Assembly: GCF_014633365.1 (NCBI RefSeq) | Contig: NC_068341.1 | Location: forward strand, 3,410,001 to 3,474,000 | Direction of reading: 5' to 3' | Source: Diospyros lotus | Lineage: Eukaryota > Streptophyta > Magnoliopsida > Ericales > Ebenaceae | Length of the DNA: 64,000 nt | Shown here: positions 29,308-40,759 of the stretch, piece after piece | Numbering within the stretch: the first letter of the stretch is position 1 | How the letters are laid out: each line of letters begins with the position of its first letter | Made by a program: the position numbers and the translations under genes | The notes under the pieces: model-generated | Told to the model about the DNA's origin: nothing | Seen by the model: only the letters and a program-made list of their open reading frames with translations | Database searches by the model: none

Positions 29308-31287
29308 GATCTAGCATTGTTTAACCCCATCGCAAAATAATCCATGTACCAGACACCCATAAGAATCAGATTTCTCAAGAAACAATATAATGATGCTTGT
29401 ACATAGCAATGGAAATTAAGCTTCAGAATCTTAAGATCACATTTCTTGCTGTTTGGATGAGAATTGAAAATCCTAGAGGAATCACTTCTACTCAAAATAT
29501 CCTTTCCTGTAATTTACTTATTCTTTCCCATGACACAAGGCATAACATATATCAAATGAATACAGTTACGGGAAAGGACCAATAAAACAAAAACAACATA
29601 ACATCATTTATGAAGTATTTTATATTTATATCAGTGTATCAGATTTATAATAAAAATGAAACATTTCATTTACTTGCTTTAGATAATAATAATGATATAG
29701 ACACTTACATGCCAAGAGTATCAAAAAGGGATGCAAAAGATACTCTCACAAGTGGACCAATGCGGGTACTGCCTTCAATGTCAACGCGATCAACTGCAAG
29801 CAGTAGACTGATTTCCTTAGCACTGCATACAGCAACACCATAACAATCAATGGTTACAATTAAGAGGACCTTACATTGGATATCCCTAGCATTTTCTAGA
29901 GCCTTGCAGTAAGGGTTTTCAGAAAAATATGAACTTTCTTTCAAGAGTAAATCTGAACTGGCACTGTTATTACTTGTATCTCTCAATGTCTCCTCCAAAA
30001 CACATTTCCGATAATGAATGAGAATAAGTAACATGTGAAGACTGCTGGCTGCCAATGAACTTCTGGTAGCTTCACGACTTGAATTGACAAAGTAATTAAA
30101 TGGCAATAGAACAAACTTGCTGCAGGACAACCATACAATTTAAGAACTTTTTTCAGTAAAATCTGTTATGTTAATAGAGAAATAAAAGGAAAAGATTCCA
30201 CGGTAAATAATAAAAAAAATAAAAGAAGAGAAGCAAACAAAAATAATCTAGAGAAATTTGATTCATACCAGCATTTTTAGTAATTGTTTGTAAAAAAACA
30301 TTTTTTCCAAACATACACTCATATAACATTAAAAGCATTTTTGTATGATTTGGCCAAACACTGAACTGTTTTTTCTTGAAAGTGATTTTTATAAAAGCAT
30401 TTTTTTACAGAAGTGATTTTCAAGACAACAGAAATTTTACAGCAATGACAAATGGGCATATATAAATACACTTTTCTGACCAAAAAAACAGAAGGGTGTC
30501 TGTCTAGATTTCACAGCGTTAAAGATCAACATACCAGCCACAGAACCAACTCTCTGTAGAACACTGGGCTGATTTCCTTCAGAAAACATGTCATAAGATG
30601 CAGTGTTTAAGGCAAATCGAGGTTGCGTGATGCAATTAAGTAGCAATCTGCGAACAACCAAGCCAACCAAAGGGATCTCCTTCACAGGTGGTATCAATTT
30701 AGCACACCAGCAACATCTTTAGAAATTACCATAGAGTTTTGGACCATCTGAAAGAGTTGATGCTGTTCTTGTCACCTGAACCATGGCCGCATCGATGAAT
30801 GGGTGAACATCATTAGGTCCTGGTGACGGTCCAGATAGGAGTTGAGTTGACATAGCCACTAGAATGAAGTTAAGCAGTTCATGGTGTAGAAGATATGTGT
30901 TGGGGCATGCCATAAAGATGCAAAAAGGAAAAAAAAAAAAAGGATAAAAAAATAAAGAACTAAATTAGGGAGATGATAATGTAAATTGCAGCACTAGCAA
31001 ATATTGTCAATATTCTATAACATACCTTACATCTACTTTGCCTATAAAGCCAAGCACAGTACACATAACAAGATTTTCGACATTTTGATCTGCAATGCAA
31101 AACACAAAGGTTCTTAAAAAAAGGAAACAAAAAAGGGGGAAAATGAACAGAATAAAGTCACAACACACTGGCTTAAAAGATCGGGGAGAGAACTACAAAA
31201 TCTCCAAAAAGAGATTTCAATTATCAAGCAAGTTGACTTTCACTATTAAGAGCATTTTAACTACAAAATATGCCATGAAGTTAAGTT

Positions 31288-34149
31288 ATATTGCTGCTGC
31301 CATGGCGTTTCCATAATTGTACAGCTATATAATTTTTGTATAAAGAGATATTATTAAAATAATATAATAAATAGCATTTTTAGAATAGTAAAATACTTCA
31401 TTAAAGTCTTTTCTTTTATGGAGTATATTTATTAATTAAAGATGAGAATGGTACATGTCAAATATTCATGAAACGACATAAGTAAAATATTTAAAATATT
31501 TTTAAATTACAAATAAATTAACAAAAATAAGATCTTGCTTCTTATCTTATTTTATCTTACCATGATATAATTATATATATATATATAAATGGTCTTCCTC
31601 TTATATTCATTCTCTTACAAATGATATACTAATTAATGTTTTTTTTCATATTCAACTTAAACAAGTAAATCTCAAATTTCATAAACTTATAAATATTTGT
31701 GGGCAAGTAAAATTAGTTTGCTTCCTTAACAATGGAATCAAAGAGTGTTTGGCTTTTGGCAGATGAAAAGGTATGAGTTTGTATCGGGTAACTTATCATC
31801 TGATACTTTAAGGGTTGGTTTATTTTTTATGGCATTAACACAACAATAAGTGTTTTCGTGAACAGAAATGTGTAGAGTCTTAGATGACACATTTGATCTA
31901 GAATACTGTTTGGAATTATCTATTCACTCTCTAGTTTTCCTAGCCTCTTTATGAGTTAGTTTTGTTCATATTTGGTGTCTACATCTGAAGAGCACTCAGT
32001 AAAATCCTTTATGTACTAGGGTATGAGTCTTTGTATTGTGGAGACTTAATTTTTTGTGCTTCGTTGTGAGTTAACTTTTCTTTATTTACTTATCTATGCA
32101 TAATATTTTTTTTACTTGATATATTTTTAGTTAAAAAAAATTGTGGCTTAAGTAAATTGTTAAATCCATTGATACAAAAAAATTAAAGATGAAATTGTCA
32201 CCATTTCTAAGATTATTGCTCGTGCCTTTGATTTCGACAGATGAGATAAATCATAAATAAAGACTTTATTTCACCATGCAAAATAAAAAATTAAACCTAA
32301 AATTTATTAATTCAAATTTAACTTATTATGATTTAACCAGTTAACGTCTATTCCAATAGCAATTGTCATCATTCCTTTGTGATCAAAAGGAAAGATAACC
32401 GCTTCATTAGACTAAACTGCATGATATTTCTATATATAGGCGGCGAAAATGATGACGTCACCTTACAATTTTCATTAATTGTAATTTTAGTCATTGTTTT
32501 CTTTTTTTTGTCATCTTCTGATATATATGAAGCATGAAGAAAGTATTGGGCATAGTATGATAATTGAGAGTATTCAGCTGTAATTTATTGTTAATTCTTC
32601 AAGAATATGAAGAAAACGAATGCTCAACTACATGATTAATCAATTAGGAAAGTAATTAATTAATTAAATTCCATAAGAGCACTTTTGTAACATCCTGATC
32701 GAGCGATAGGAAGTCGTGATGGGCCTACACGAACTTCTCAAGAGGGTCACCCATCCCTGGATTACCCCAAGTTAAGGCTTAACTTGAGAGTTCTTTGCCA
32801 ACATTCAGCCCAAAAAGTATCCAGCTGGTGTTGTTTCCTTTCTTACACTATCCTCGATATATACTAACTTCTTTGGGCTCTCGGGGTATTACATTCTCCC
32901 CCCCCTTAAGCACATGACGTCCTCGTCATACGACCTTACAACCGGTCCCAGATCTCCCCCCTTGCATGGCCGATGTGGGATTCGCCTAAGGTGCCTACAT
33001 GCACCCCCCATAGGGGCCTACACACACCCCCTTCGGGACTCAGCCTCCTCGCTGAGGTTTGCCCCACCACCGCGCTCAGAGGCTCGGGGGTCGGCTCTGA
33101 TACCACCTGTAACATCCCGATCGAGCGATAGGAAGATCTGAAACAACTTATCGTGATAGGCCTACGCGAACTTCCCAAGAGAGTCACCCATCCCTGGATT
33201 ACCCCAAGTTAAGTTGGGAGTTCTTTGCCAATATTCAGCCTAAAAGGTATCCAGCTGGTGTTGTTTCATTTCTTACACTATCCTCGATATATACTAACTT
33301 CTCTGGGCTCTCGGGATATTACAACTTTTTACTTCTAATATGTTGTGAACTAGATCAAAATCATTCTTAACGAGTTCATAAAAAGTGATTTCATTTTCTT
33401 TTATTGATTTCGGATAGATACCAAAGATTTTGAGCAACTAATCTAACATAACAAGTCAAAAGATAAAAAAATATCTTTAATTTCTTTGTGTTCATTTCAA
33501 ATTTAAAGTACTATTTGTACAAATAAGAATCCGTTTCGTTACGTGATTGCTTCTTCGTATAGATATATATAAGATCTATCCAACAATTACTTAGAAGTAC
33601 AACAACCTCTCTTATCTCATAAAAAAATATTCTATGATTCTGAACTAATATTACTTGGGATTAATTACAAATCCTACATTTGTCTATGAAAAGCAAGTTG
33701 TATTAATATCTATCATTAATTTTTCCTATATAATACTAGAGTCTCATTAGTAAATATTATAAGATTTCATGCATTGAAACCCATTGTTGTGGACCCAAAT
33801 TCATTAATATTTAATATTTTCTTTTCTAAGTGAAATTCCTTGATATATGAAAGAGTGAGAAAGTACTTTCGTTATTGTGGAATAAGAAATTTTTGTATAT
33901 TAATGTATGTATCTAATTTATTCAAATTTGTTAGAACGGAATTCATTTTTTTGAGGACTATAAGTCTAAATAATAATAAAAATATTTTTAGTAGAACATC
34001 TTTCACAATTGCTAGAGAGATGATTCACTAAAAGGGATAAGTATTTCGACTTATTCATATCCAGATAATGAATGTTTGACACAATTGCTTCTCTTTTGCT
34101 TGAATCTTTGAATTTATCCACACATATACAGATGAACAATTCAGCTGTG
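31288..34149. other. Intergenic region upstream of AKR1-B
   Basis: Copy of the p24-AKR1 intergenic region (8,184-10,567), here lying between the dymeclin A relic and AKR1-B. It therefore carries a duplicate of the sequence upstream of p24 without the gene. No open frame of interest. The Cassandra TRIM is inserted at 32,686-33,323. Confidence 0.5.
32686..33323 (-). mobile_element. Cassandra TRIM retrotransposon (5S rRNA-like LTRs)
   Basis: A 638-bp element. LTRs: 32,686-32,893 (208 bp) and 33,108-33,323 (216 bp), both TGTAACATCC...TATTACA. 5-bp target duplication ACTTT (32,681-32,685 and 33,324-33,328); unit A has the empty site near 9,730. Read on the minus strand, a purine tract (32,894-32,907) abuts the 3' LTR and TGGTATCAGAGCC (33,093-33,105) lies 2 nt after the 5' LTR as primer-binding site. 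The internal domain is only about 214 bp, with no coding capacity. On the minus strand each LTR contains AGAACTC, a TTAA(G/C)TT-type stretch, GGATGGGTGAC and TTGGGAAGT in the same order and spacing as the internal promoter half of plant 5S rRNA, the hallmark of the published Cassandra family. Confidence 0.9.
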
Positions 34150-34156
34150 TATATAT
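34150..34156 (+). promoter_or_regulatory. Probable TATA box of AKR1-B
   Basis: TATATAA about 250 bp before the start codon, in sequence nearly identical to that at AKR1-A but without the upstream hAT insertion. Confidence 0.5.
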
Positions 34157-34534
34157 AAGCCATCGTTCAAGACTCTTCCATCAACATAGACAAGAGTTAA
34201 GCTGTGTAAAACTCTTGATTTGTTCAAAAGAAAAAAGACAAAAGAGAGAAAAATCAGTGCTCGTTGATTTTTTCAACTGTGCAAAACTCTATAAAACTAG
34301 AACTTTCTTGTTTTTTTTTTTTTTTGAAAAGCTTGCAAATTAAACAGGTTCCCACTCCATTTGATCTTCCATTGAAACATCTTCAAACTGTCTCAAGGAA
34401 CATTAATGGAGCAGGAGTCACAAATCCAGGTTCCAAGAGTAAAGCTGGGCTCTCAAGGCTTGGAGGTAATTGAACTCTTTCTTTTTTCTAATTAAGAAGT
34501 TTCTTGTAAACGGTATTGATCCCTTCTGTCTTTC

Positions 34535-34565
<31 letters not shown>

Positions 34566-35448
34566 AGTTTCCTGAAACCTCTCTCTCTCTCTCTCTCTCT
34601 CTCTTTTTCTATATATATATATATATGTATGTATAGGTTTCAAGATTGGGTTTTGGATGCTTAGGACTCTCTGGAACACTGAATACTCAACTCTCCCATG
34701 AAGCTGGATGCTCAATTTTAAAGGATGTTTTCCACAAGGGCATCACCTTCTTTGATACCTCCGATGTTTATGGGCTTGACCATGACAATGAGATCATGAT
34801 TGGCAAGGTGGCCAGCTAGCTCTTCTTCTATTTAATTGATGTTTAGATCGTGATTTTGTTCTAGTGTCTTGAATTGCCGACAAAAGTACTGGTTCTCATC
34901 CATTTCAGGCTCTGAAGCAGCTTCCCAGAGAGCAAATCCAGCTAGCTACAAAATTCGGAATCAGCATGCCCGATAGGAGAAGAGTTGAGATCAAGGGCAG
35001 CCCAGAGTACGTGAGGCAATGCTGCGAGGCCAGTCTCAAGGGGCTTGGCGTCGAATACGTTGATCTTTACTACCAGCACAGTGTGGACACCTCTGTGCCA
35101 ATCGAGAATACTGTAATTAAGCACACAACAGATTCATTAACCTCCCAGCTGGTTTAACTAATCTTAATTGGCTTACTTAAATAATTTTAAGAATTGTTTG
35201 AAACCTGTTCATCTCTTCTAATTGGTTTGCATGAATGGAGAAAAGATGGGGGAGCTGAAGAAGCTGGTGGAGGAGGGGAAGATAAAATACATAGGATTAT
35301 CAGAAGCCAGTGTGGACACAGTAAGGAGAGCTCATGCAGTTCATCCCATCACTGCTTTGCAGATTGAGTATTCTCTCCGGTCTCGCGAAGTTGAAGGGGA
35401 TACCATCCCACTTTGCAGATATATATATATATATATAACCCAATTTTT

Positions 35449-36313
35449 TGTTGGGGTAACAGCAATAATTATACATAAAATCGATACAAAAAAGCTGTAA
35501 GTAATGACTGAAGTAGATGGCATTGCAACGAGCAAGGAAATTAATACAGATTGAGTTTGCGTGCAAAAGTGTTGTCTTGAAAATAGAATCATCCAGCACG
35601 GGCAGCTAGCAGACTACAGTGATAGTCTTAGCAGGATAAAACAATCTTATCGGCAGAATAGTAGCCAAGAACTGCCGAAGCTAACAGAACTCAAAAAGGA
35701 ATTTCGCTCTCTATTTTTGATTGGAAAAAGATTGAAAATGGAATTAAACTCTCTGGTGAACAGTTAAAATGGAGAGGAAATTCGTATGAGCAGAAGAGAG
35801 TGAGAGTAGAGCTTCAGAAAAACATATTCGTGGAATTAGAAGCTCTATATATAAGGCATTGGACAGCCCAACACAAACGCATGAAATGTGGAAAGCAGCA
35901 ACAGAAAATCGAAAAGTTGTTGGGACTAGGACCGCAACAGCACTGCATGGAACGCGCGGAGCAGATTTCAGAATAGTGTCCGGATTAAAATTAAAATAAA
36001 ATAATATATTTAATAATTATTTACTAAAAATATATTATTTTATTTTTATTGATTCAATCAATTGGACGGTGATGGCGGCGTTGCGCATGTGGGTGTGAGT
36101 TCGCCCGCTCATAAAATTTGAATGTCTCTTAGGGTCCAAACCTAATATCATAATTTGAGCTATTTATACCCACTTAGAATCTCTCACGAGTTCGCCCGCT
36201 CATAAAATTTGAATGTCTCTTAGGGTCCAAACCTAATATCATAATTTGGGCTATTTATACTCATTTAGAATCTCTCACCAAGTCATGTGGGATAAACACT
36301 CTCACACACAACA
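35449..36313. mobile_element. Solo LTR in AKR1-B intron 4
   Basis: An 865-bp insertion beginning TGTTGGGG and ending CACACAACA (TG...CA with TGTTG/CAACA inverted ends). 5-bp flanks are TTTTT (35,444-35,448) and CTTTT (36,314-36,318). The empty site in AKR1-A reads CCAACTTTTGATC (12,367-12,379), so the left copy has one change. No coding domain, PBS or PPT. Its right part holds a 91-bp tandem repeat. Confidence 0.75.
36097..36277. repeat. 91-bp tandem duplication inside the solo LTR
   Basis: Two adjacent copies (36,097-36,187 and 36,188-36,277) of a unit starting GAGTTCGCCCGCTC and ending AATCTCTCAC, with only a few differences. Each holds CTATTTATAC, a possible TATA-type sequence, so the repeat may have doubled the LTR promoter region. 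Confidence 0.85.
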
Positions 36314-37420
36314 CTTTTGATCTATATAAACAAAATATTGTTGTTTAAAAGTTCACACAAAATGATGTGATCTTTGATTCCATTTTAATTTAATGATGCA
36401 TAATCATGAAATATTATTGGGAAGTAAAAATTTCATTGTAATGATTAATAATATATGTAAATATCAGTGTATATATATCATATCTAGTTTAGATCTTAAT
36501 ATTTTCCACACGGAGGTTGTATAAAAATATTATTTTACTTGTCTATACATTAAGCTTTGTTGTTTCCACAGGGAAATTTGGATTGGGATAGTGGCATACA
36601 GCCCTCTTGGCCGTGGCTTCTTTGGTGGCAAGGCAGTGGGAAGCTTGGCTAAGGAAAGTGCATTGGTAAGTGACAAGAAGATAAAATTTTACCTGCTTTG
36701 CTTGTCAATTATATATTAATTAATCGGGATATTCTTCAAGTCATATGTATATATGATCACTAGAATGAAAAATCTTCAAATATTTCATATATCTGAATCA
36801 TCCATCAGAATGAAGATGCACATTTTGTGACACCTGACCAGCTTTGCTAAGAGAGATGGATCCTCCATATCAGAACGAATTATTTATATATATAGATCAA
36901 AAGAATAGTACCCTAAATTGTAACCTTGTTAACACGCGTCTCAGCCCATGCATCCCACGAAGGAGAACTTGGAGAAGAACAAGAGTTTATATTCCCGGTT
37001 CAGGGACTTGGCGACGAAACATGGCTGCAGCCCTCCTCAACTTGCTCTTGCATGGCTGCTCCACGAAGGAGATGATGTTGTTCCAAATCTTCAATCCCAG
37101 TTATATATATATATATATATGCTCTTCTAACGCCATGCAAACTGGTGTATAATATATCAACTTTTGTTTGTTTAAATTAATATTTAGATATTATCATTGT
37201 TCTTACATTAATATTAATTAATTTTACAGGAACAACCAGGATTTAGAACCTCGATGCCAACATTGGATCAGTGGCAGTGAAGCTTGCAGTCAAGGATTTG
37301 AAAGAAATTTCTGATACAATTCCCATTGATGAAGTGGGTGGAGGAAGGGAGATGGAGCTCATGTCCAAGTTCACTTACAAGTTTGCCGATACACCACCAA
37401 AGATATTGTTGGAAATTTGA

Positions 37421-39288
37421 TATATTTGGTATATTAATATGTCCAAATTAATAAATGGCCGGTGAATGAAAAATTGATCAAAAAATTATTTTTGGAGCAT
37501 GTACAATATAATGTATAATTTATATTATTATAAAAATAAAAAAATAAAATAAAAGATGTACTATGCATCCATTATGTGTAAATTATGAAGATATACTATG
37601 CGCATGCTATGCATGAATTATGAGAATACACCATGCGTGTACTATGTGCGCATTGTGCAGGCACACTATACTTATGGCGACTAGTTGATTTCAATTATGA
37701 GGCATTATGTAATTATTATTTAATTAATATAATATAAAATATTATATTATATTTTTAATTAAAAAAGCAACCACTGGTAGTCACCTCCCCTTTATTCTTC
37801 TTTCTTTTTCTTTTTCTTTTTTCGTTCTTCTTCTTTCTTCTCTATAAATGGAGAATTTTTCCTTTGAAAAATGATAACAGAATTCACAATAAAATTATTT
37901 TCTATAAAATTCTTATATTCCTCTAGTTTTAATAGTATTTAATTAATATTTTAGTTTACTATTATAGTATGAAGTTTGTGCTAACTTTTCAGTCTAGTCT
38001 GTAAATCGTTGTACCCTAAGAAACAAACGTCAAATAGCCTCTTAAAACTTTCGGTGAGGCAGCAAATTTGTTTTAAGAGAATTGTGTGTTACACAAGTCT
38101 CGATTTTATCATCCCTTTATATATTGTTGTGGTTTTATTTTTTTTTTGTATAATATTATATTATTTTAATATTTCTATATTACTAGTTTAAATATAATAT
38201 TATAAATATAATTATTATTTAACTAATAATATAATTATTTCATTATGGTTGGCTAACCGCTATAACTTTCCAGCTTCAAGCTTTAGAACCAAACATATTT
38301 ATACTCTTATTCTAATTAGATTTTATATGTTCCTGAAATGAATAACGTATTGTGTTTGCCGAATAAATGAAAGCTCAACAATTATTTCATTTTGGAATGA
38401 TAAACCAACCGCCACATAACGTCTACAGAGGTCGCACCAATGGTTGCCCCCCACCTTCCCTCTTATTCAAAGAAAATATCATAGCAAATATCTTCTTTCT
38501 TTAAATGTGTCGCTAAAACAGGGTAGTTGTTCGGTGACAGTACGAGCTCATCGTCACAGAAAAAAGCATGGATGGTGCCCTTTGCGGGAAAGATAAAGTG
38601 CAGCCTATCATTACGTTCTAGTGGTAATTTTAGATGTATGCTGAGACCAATAATAGATGGTTGAGAGAGAGAAGCCAAATTCATCTAACAACTTTCAAAA
38701 AATATCTCACACATTATTAAACTTGTGGATAGTGATTACAGTAACACAAAAGGTATCATAATACACTAATTACAATAATAAATGATGTATGAATAATTAA
38801 TCACACACTTCTATGAATGATGCTTTGATCGTCATTTTGATCAAAACCCATCACTCCTCCTCAAACTGATTTCTCTTTCTTTTTGTTCTCAAAAATAGTG
38901 GGCACGATTCTTTTTTTTTTTTTTTAAACATAATGTATGAAAGAAAAGTAAGAAACCCTTGCGTACACTCATGATGACTTTTGAGTTTTTTCTTTTAACC
39001 TAAGAAAAGACACTAAAAACCAACATTAGAAGAATTTTTATCCTTTTAGGTGAAAAAGAAGTCAAACTATGAAGGTGATTTAGATTCAGCGTGCTAGAAC
39101 AAATTAGTAATTGTTTTGTATTTTGATTTTTCTTTGGTGTGTACTAGTCTGCTGCCTTGGGCAGCACGAAAACAGTTTGTGGTTTGTGATCAGTAAGCCT
39201 AGTTTTCTTATTGGTGTTACACCTTCAACCAATCCAACTGATCTCTCCCTCTCCCTCTCCCTCTCCTGCTAGCAAAGAAGGGAAACAA
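37421..39288. other. Intergenic region AKR1-B to AKR2-C
   Basis: Colinear with 13,499-14,750 of unit A and with 41,558-43,405. It includes a block at about 38,455-39,110 that unit A mostly lacks. The degenerate minisatellite with ACTATGCATGAATTATGAG recurs at about 37,560-37,690. No gene seen. Confidence 0.5.
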
Positions 39289-39348
39289 ATGGAAGGCAGC
39301 TGCCAAATGGAGATCCCAAAAGTGGCGCTGGGTTCACAAGGACTGGAG
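39289..39348 (+). pseudogene. AKR2-C: orphan exon 1
   Basis: Encodes MEGSCQMEIPKVALGSQGLE, identical in protein sequence to exon 1 of AKR2-A, with the same GTAAAATTAGCACC donor region and preceding leader. About 150 bp of intron 1 follows and then breaks at 39,498, where the sequence switches to a Copia fragment. No other AKR2 exon follows until the separate AKR2-B gene, so this is a promoter-plus-exon fragment. Confidence 0.9.
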
Positions 39349-39498
39349 GTAAAATTAGCACCTTGTTGTTATCGATTCATATAAATCGCCAAAATTAGCA
39401 CCTTGATTGAGAACTGTTTTAGGGTTCAAACTGAAATATCAAACAACTCTACCAGCCTCATTGGGTTCCTTATTTTCATACCCTCGTCACAATTACTC

Positions 39499-40739
39499 AC
39501 ATTATGTTTAACAGAAAAGGTAACGGGATCAGAACTATTTGCATTAAGAATAGTCCTTTGATTTTCTTCTTGAATAACTAGGGCAAACACTTTGTTAATT
39601 GGGAGAATTGGATCCATAAGTAACAGTTGTCCCCTAACTTGTGCAAACGACTCATTTAGTCCCATTAAGAAAGACATTACATACTCAACTTGGTAATGTT
39701 CAGCTAGGGATTTAATACCAACATACATTTCCCACATGAGCATCTCGGCCTATAGTAGTTGCTAAGTTCTTCCCAGAGAGTCTTAAGTTTTATGAAATAC
39801 GTACTCATAGATAATTGTCCTTAATTGATTCAAATTCATCAATTCTTTCCTAAGCTGAAAAATTTGAGGTCCATTACTTTGTTGAAATCTTTCCTTTAGA
39901 TTAGTCCATATATCATGAGCAGAATCGAAGAAAATTAAACTTGCAGATATCTCCTTAGAAACGGAATTCAATATCCAAGAAATCACCTTATTATTATTTT
40001 TGATCCAAGCATTGAGAAGAAGAGTATCACCTGATGGTCGAGAAATCGAACTATTTATAAACCCTAGCTTATTCTTTACCGATAACGCAATCCACATTGC
40101 TCGGCTCCAAGAAGCATAGTTATCTCTCGTCAAAGGCTGAGACACCAGGACTAGGCCAGGGCTGTCAGAGTGATGTAAGAAAAAAGGACTTGTTCCGTCG
40201 TCAATGGCGGAATTGAACCTTGATGAGGAAGAGGTTTCTGTCACCATTTATCAAAGATGGACGAACAAATTTTGAAAAAACTAGAAAGATATAGAGCAAA
40301 GGAAATAGGAGTAATCAATCGCAGATCTTCGAGTAAGAAAGAACTGCAAGCAATCGAAAAAAAAAAACGGTTGCAGATCTTCAAACAAGAAAGAACTGCA
40401 AACAATTGAGAGAAAGAAACAAACCTCCGGAGAAAAACACTGTTATCACCGGAGAAGAGGAAGCAATAAAGAGGCGAAAAACACGACGGAAAGCACCGAC
40501 GAAACCCTAGGGCTTCAAAAGTGGCTCTGATACCATATTTGAGACAGAGAGTAAAATCACAATAGAGAGAAAAGGGAAAGTTATAAAATGCCTCATTGAT
40601 CTCTCTTTATTGATCTCAGCTTTAAATACCTAAAACTAATACAATGTTTAATGAATTACAAAATTGCCACTGGAAACAAAATACAGAGACAAAATACAGC
40701 AACTATAAAGAAACAAAATAAGCAAAGTACGGAGCAACA
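39499..40739 (-). mobile_element. Truncated Copia element: gag, PBS and one LTR
   Basis: Minus strand. A Copia gag frame starts at 40,247 (MVTETSSSSRFNSAIDDG) with LTRDNYASWSRAMWIALSVK and LKERFQQSNGPQIFQLRKEL. After frameshifts near 39,740-39,785 it continues with YVMSFLMGLNESFAQVRGQL and stops at the breakpoint. Upstream, the primer-binding site TGGTATCAGAGCCA (40,522-40,535) precedes an LTR from 40,540 to about 40,739. Protease, integrase, RT and the other LTR are missing. It bridges AKR2-C intron 1 and the AKR1-C fragment, so it sits exactly at a rearrangement junction. Confidence 0.85.
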
Positions 40740-40759
40740 AACAATAATAAAATCTATTA

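Larger units (their letters stand above)
17957..31089 (-). pseudogene. Dymeclin copy A: truncated, transposon-disrupted pseudogene
   Basis: 3' part of a plant dymeclin (peripheral Golgi protein) homologue. Exon relics: 31,089-31,026, 30,905-30,776, 30,679-30,535, 30,119-29,875, 29,793-29,709, 28,585-28,483, 27,606-27,481, 27,404-27,291, 27,052-26,934, 26,834-26,750, 20,456-19,676 (split), 19,493-19,400, 19,263-19,149, 19,060-18,969, 18,571-18,514 and 18,019-17,957. Family signatures persist: [38 protein letters not shown]. Lesions relative to copy B: all exons 5' of 31,089 are missing because the duplication ends in that intron; acceptor AAG has become ATG at 30,906-30,908; one base is deleted near 30,114; a solo LTR splits an exon at 19,745-20,427; two bases are inserted near 19,205. 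A 6.2-kb Copia element fills an intron. It cannot encode dymeclin. Confidence 0.93.
34406..37420 (+). pseudogene. AKR1-B: aldo-keto reductase pseudogene (7 exons)
   Basis: Unit B counterpart of AKR1-A. Exons: 34,406-34,465, 34,637-34,807, 34,909-35,112, 35,246-35,418, 36,572-36,665, 36,945-37,100 and 37,230-37,420. Exons 1-3 are clean and keep catalytic Asp, Tyr, Lys and His, though YYQHRVD has become YYQHSVD. Lesions: the exon 4 donor GT is gone because the (TA)n tract now directly follows CTTTGCAG; exon 6 has a 6-bp in-frame deletion near 36,957, an 8-bp frameshifting insertion near 37,087 and a donor changed from GT to TT (37,101); exon 7 has an in-frame TAG at 37,244-37,246 where the other copies have AAG. 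A solo LTR (35,449-36,313) lies in intron 4. The 8-bp insertion and TT donor are shared with AKR1-C, so they predate that duplication. Confidence 0.9.

Noticed and set aside
32914..33187. Overlapping sense and antisense frames of 75 and 83 codons
   Set aside because: They fall in the GC-rich internal domain and LTR of the Cassandra element, which is known to be non-coding.
32686..33323. 5S rRNA gene
   Set aside because: Similarity to 5S rRNA is partial and diverged, occurs twice within LTRs and is bracketed by retrotransposon ends, so it is Cassandra and not a functional 5S gene.
35561..35767. 68-codon basic frame in the solo LTR
   Set aside because: Lys/Arg/Ser-rich and crossing LTR sequence. 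No zinc knuckle or other retroelement domain to support coding.
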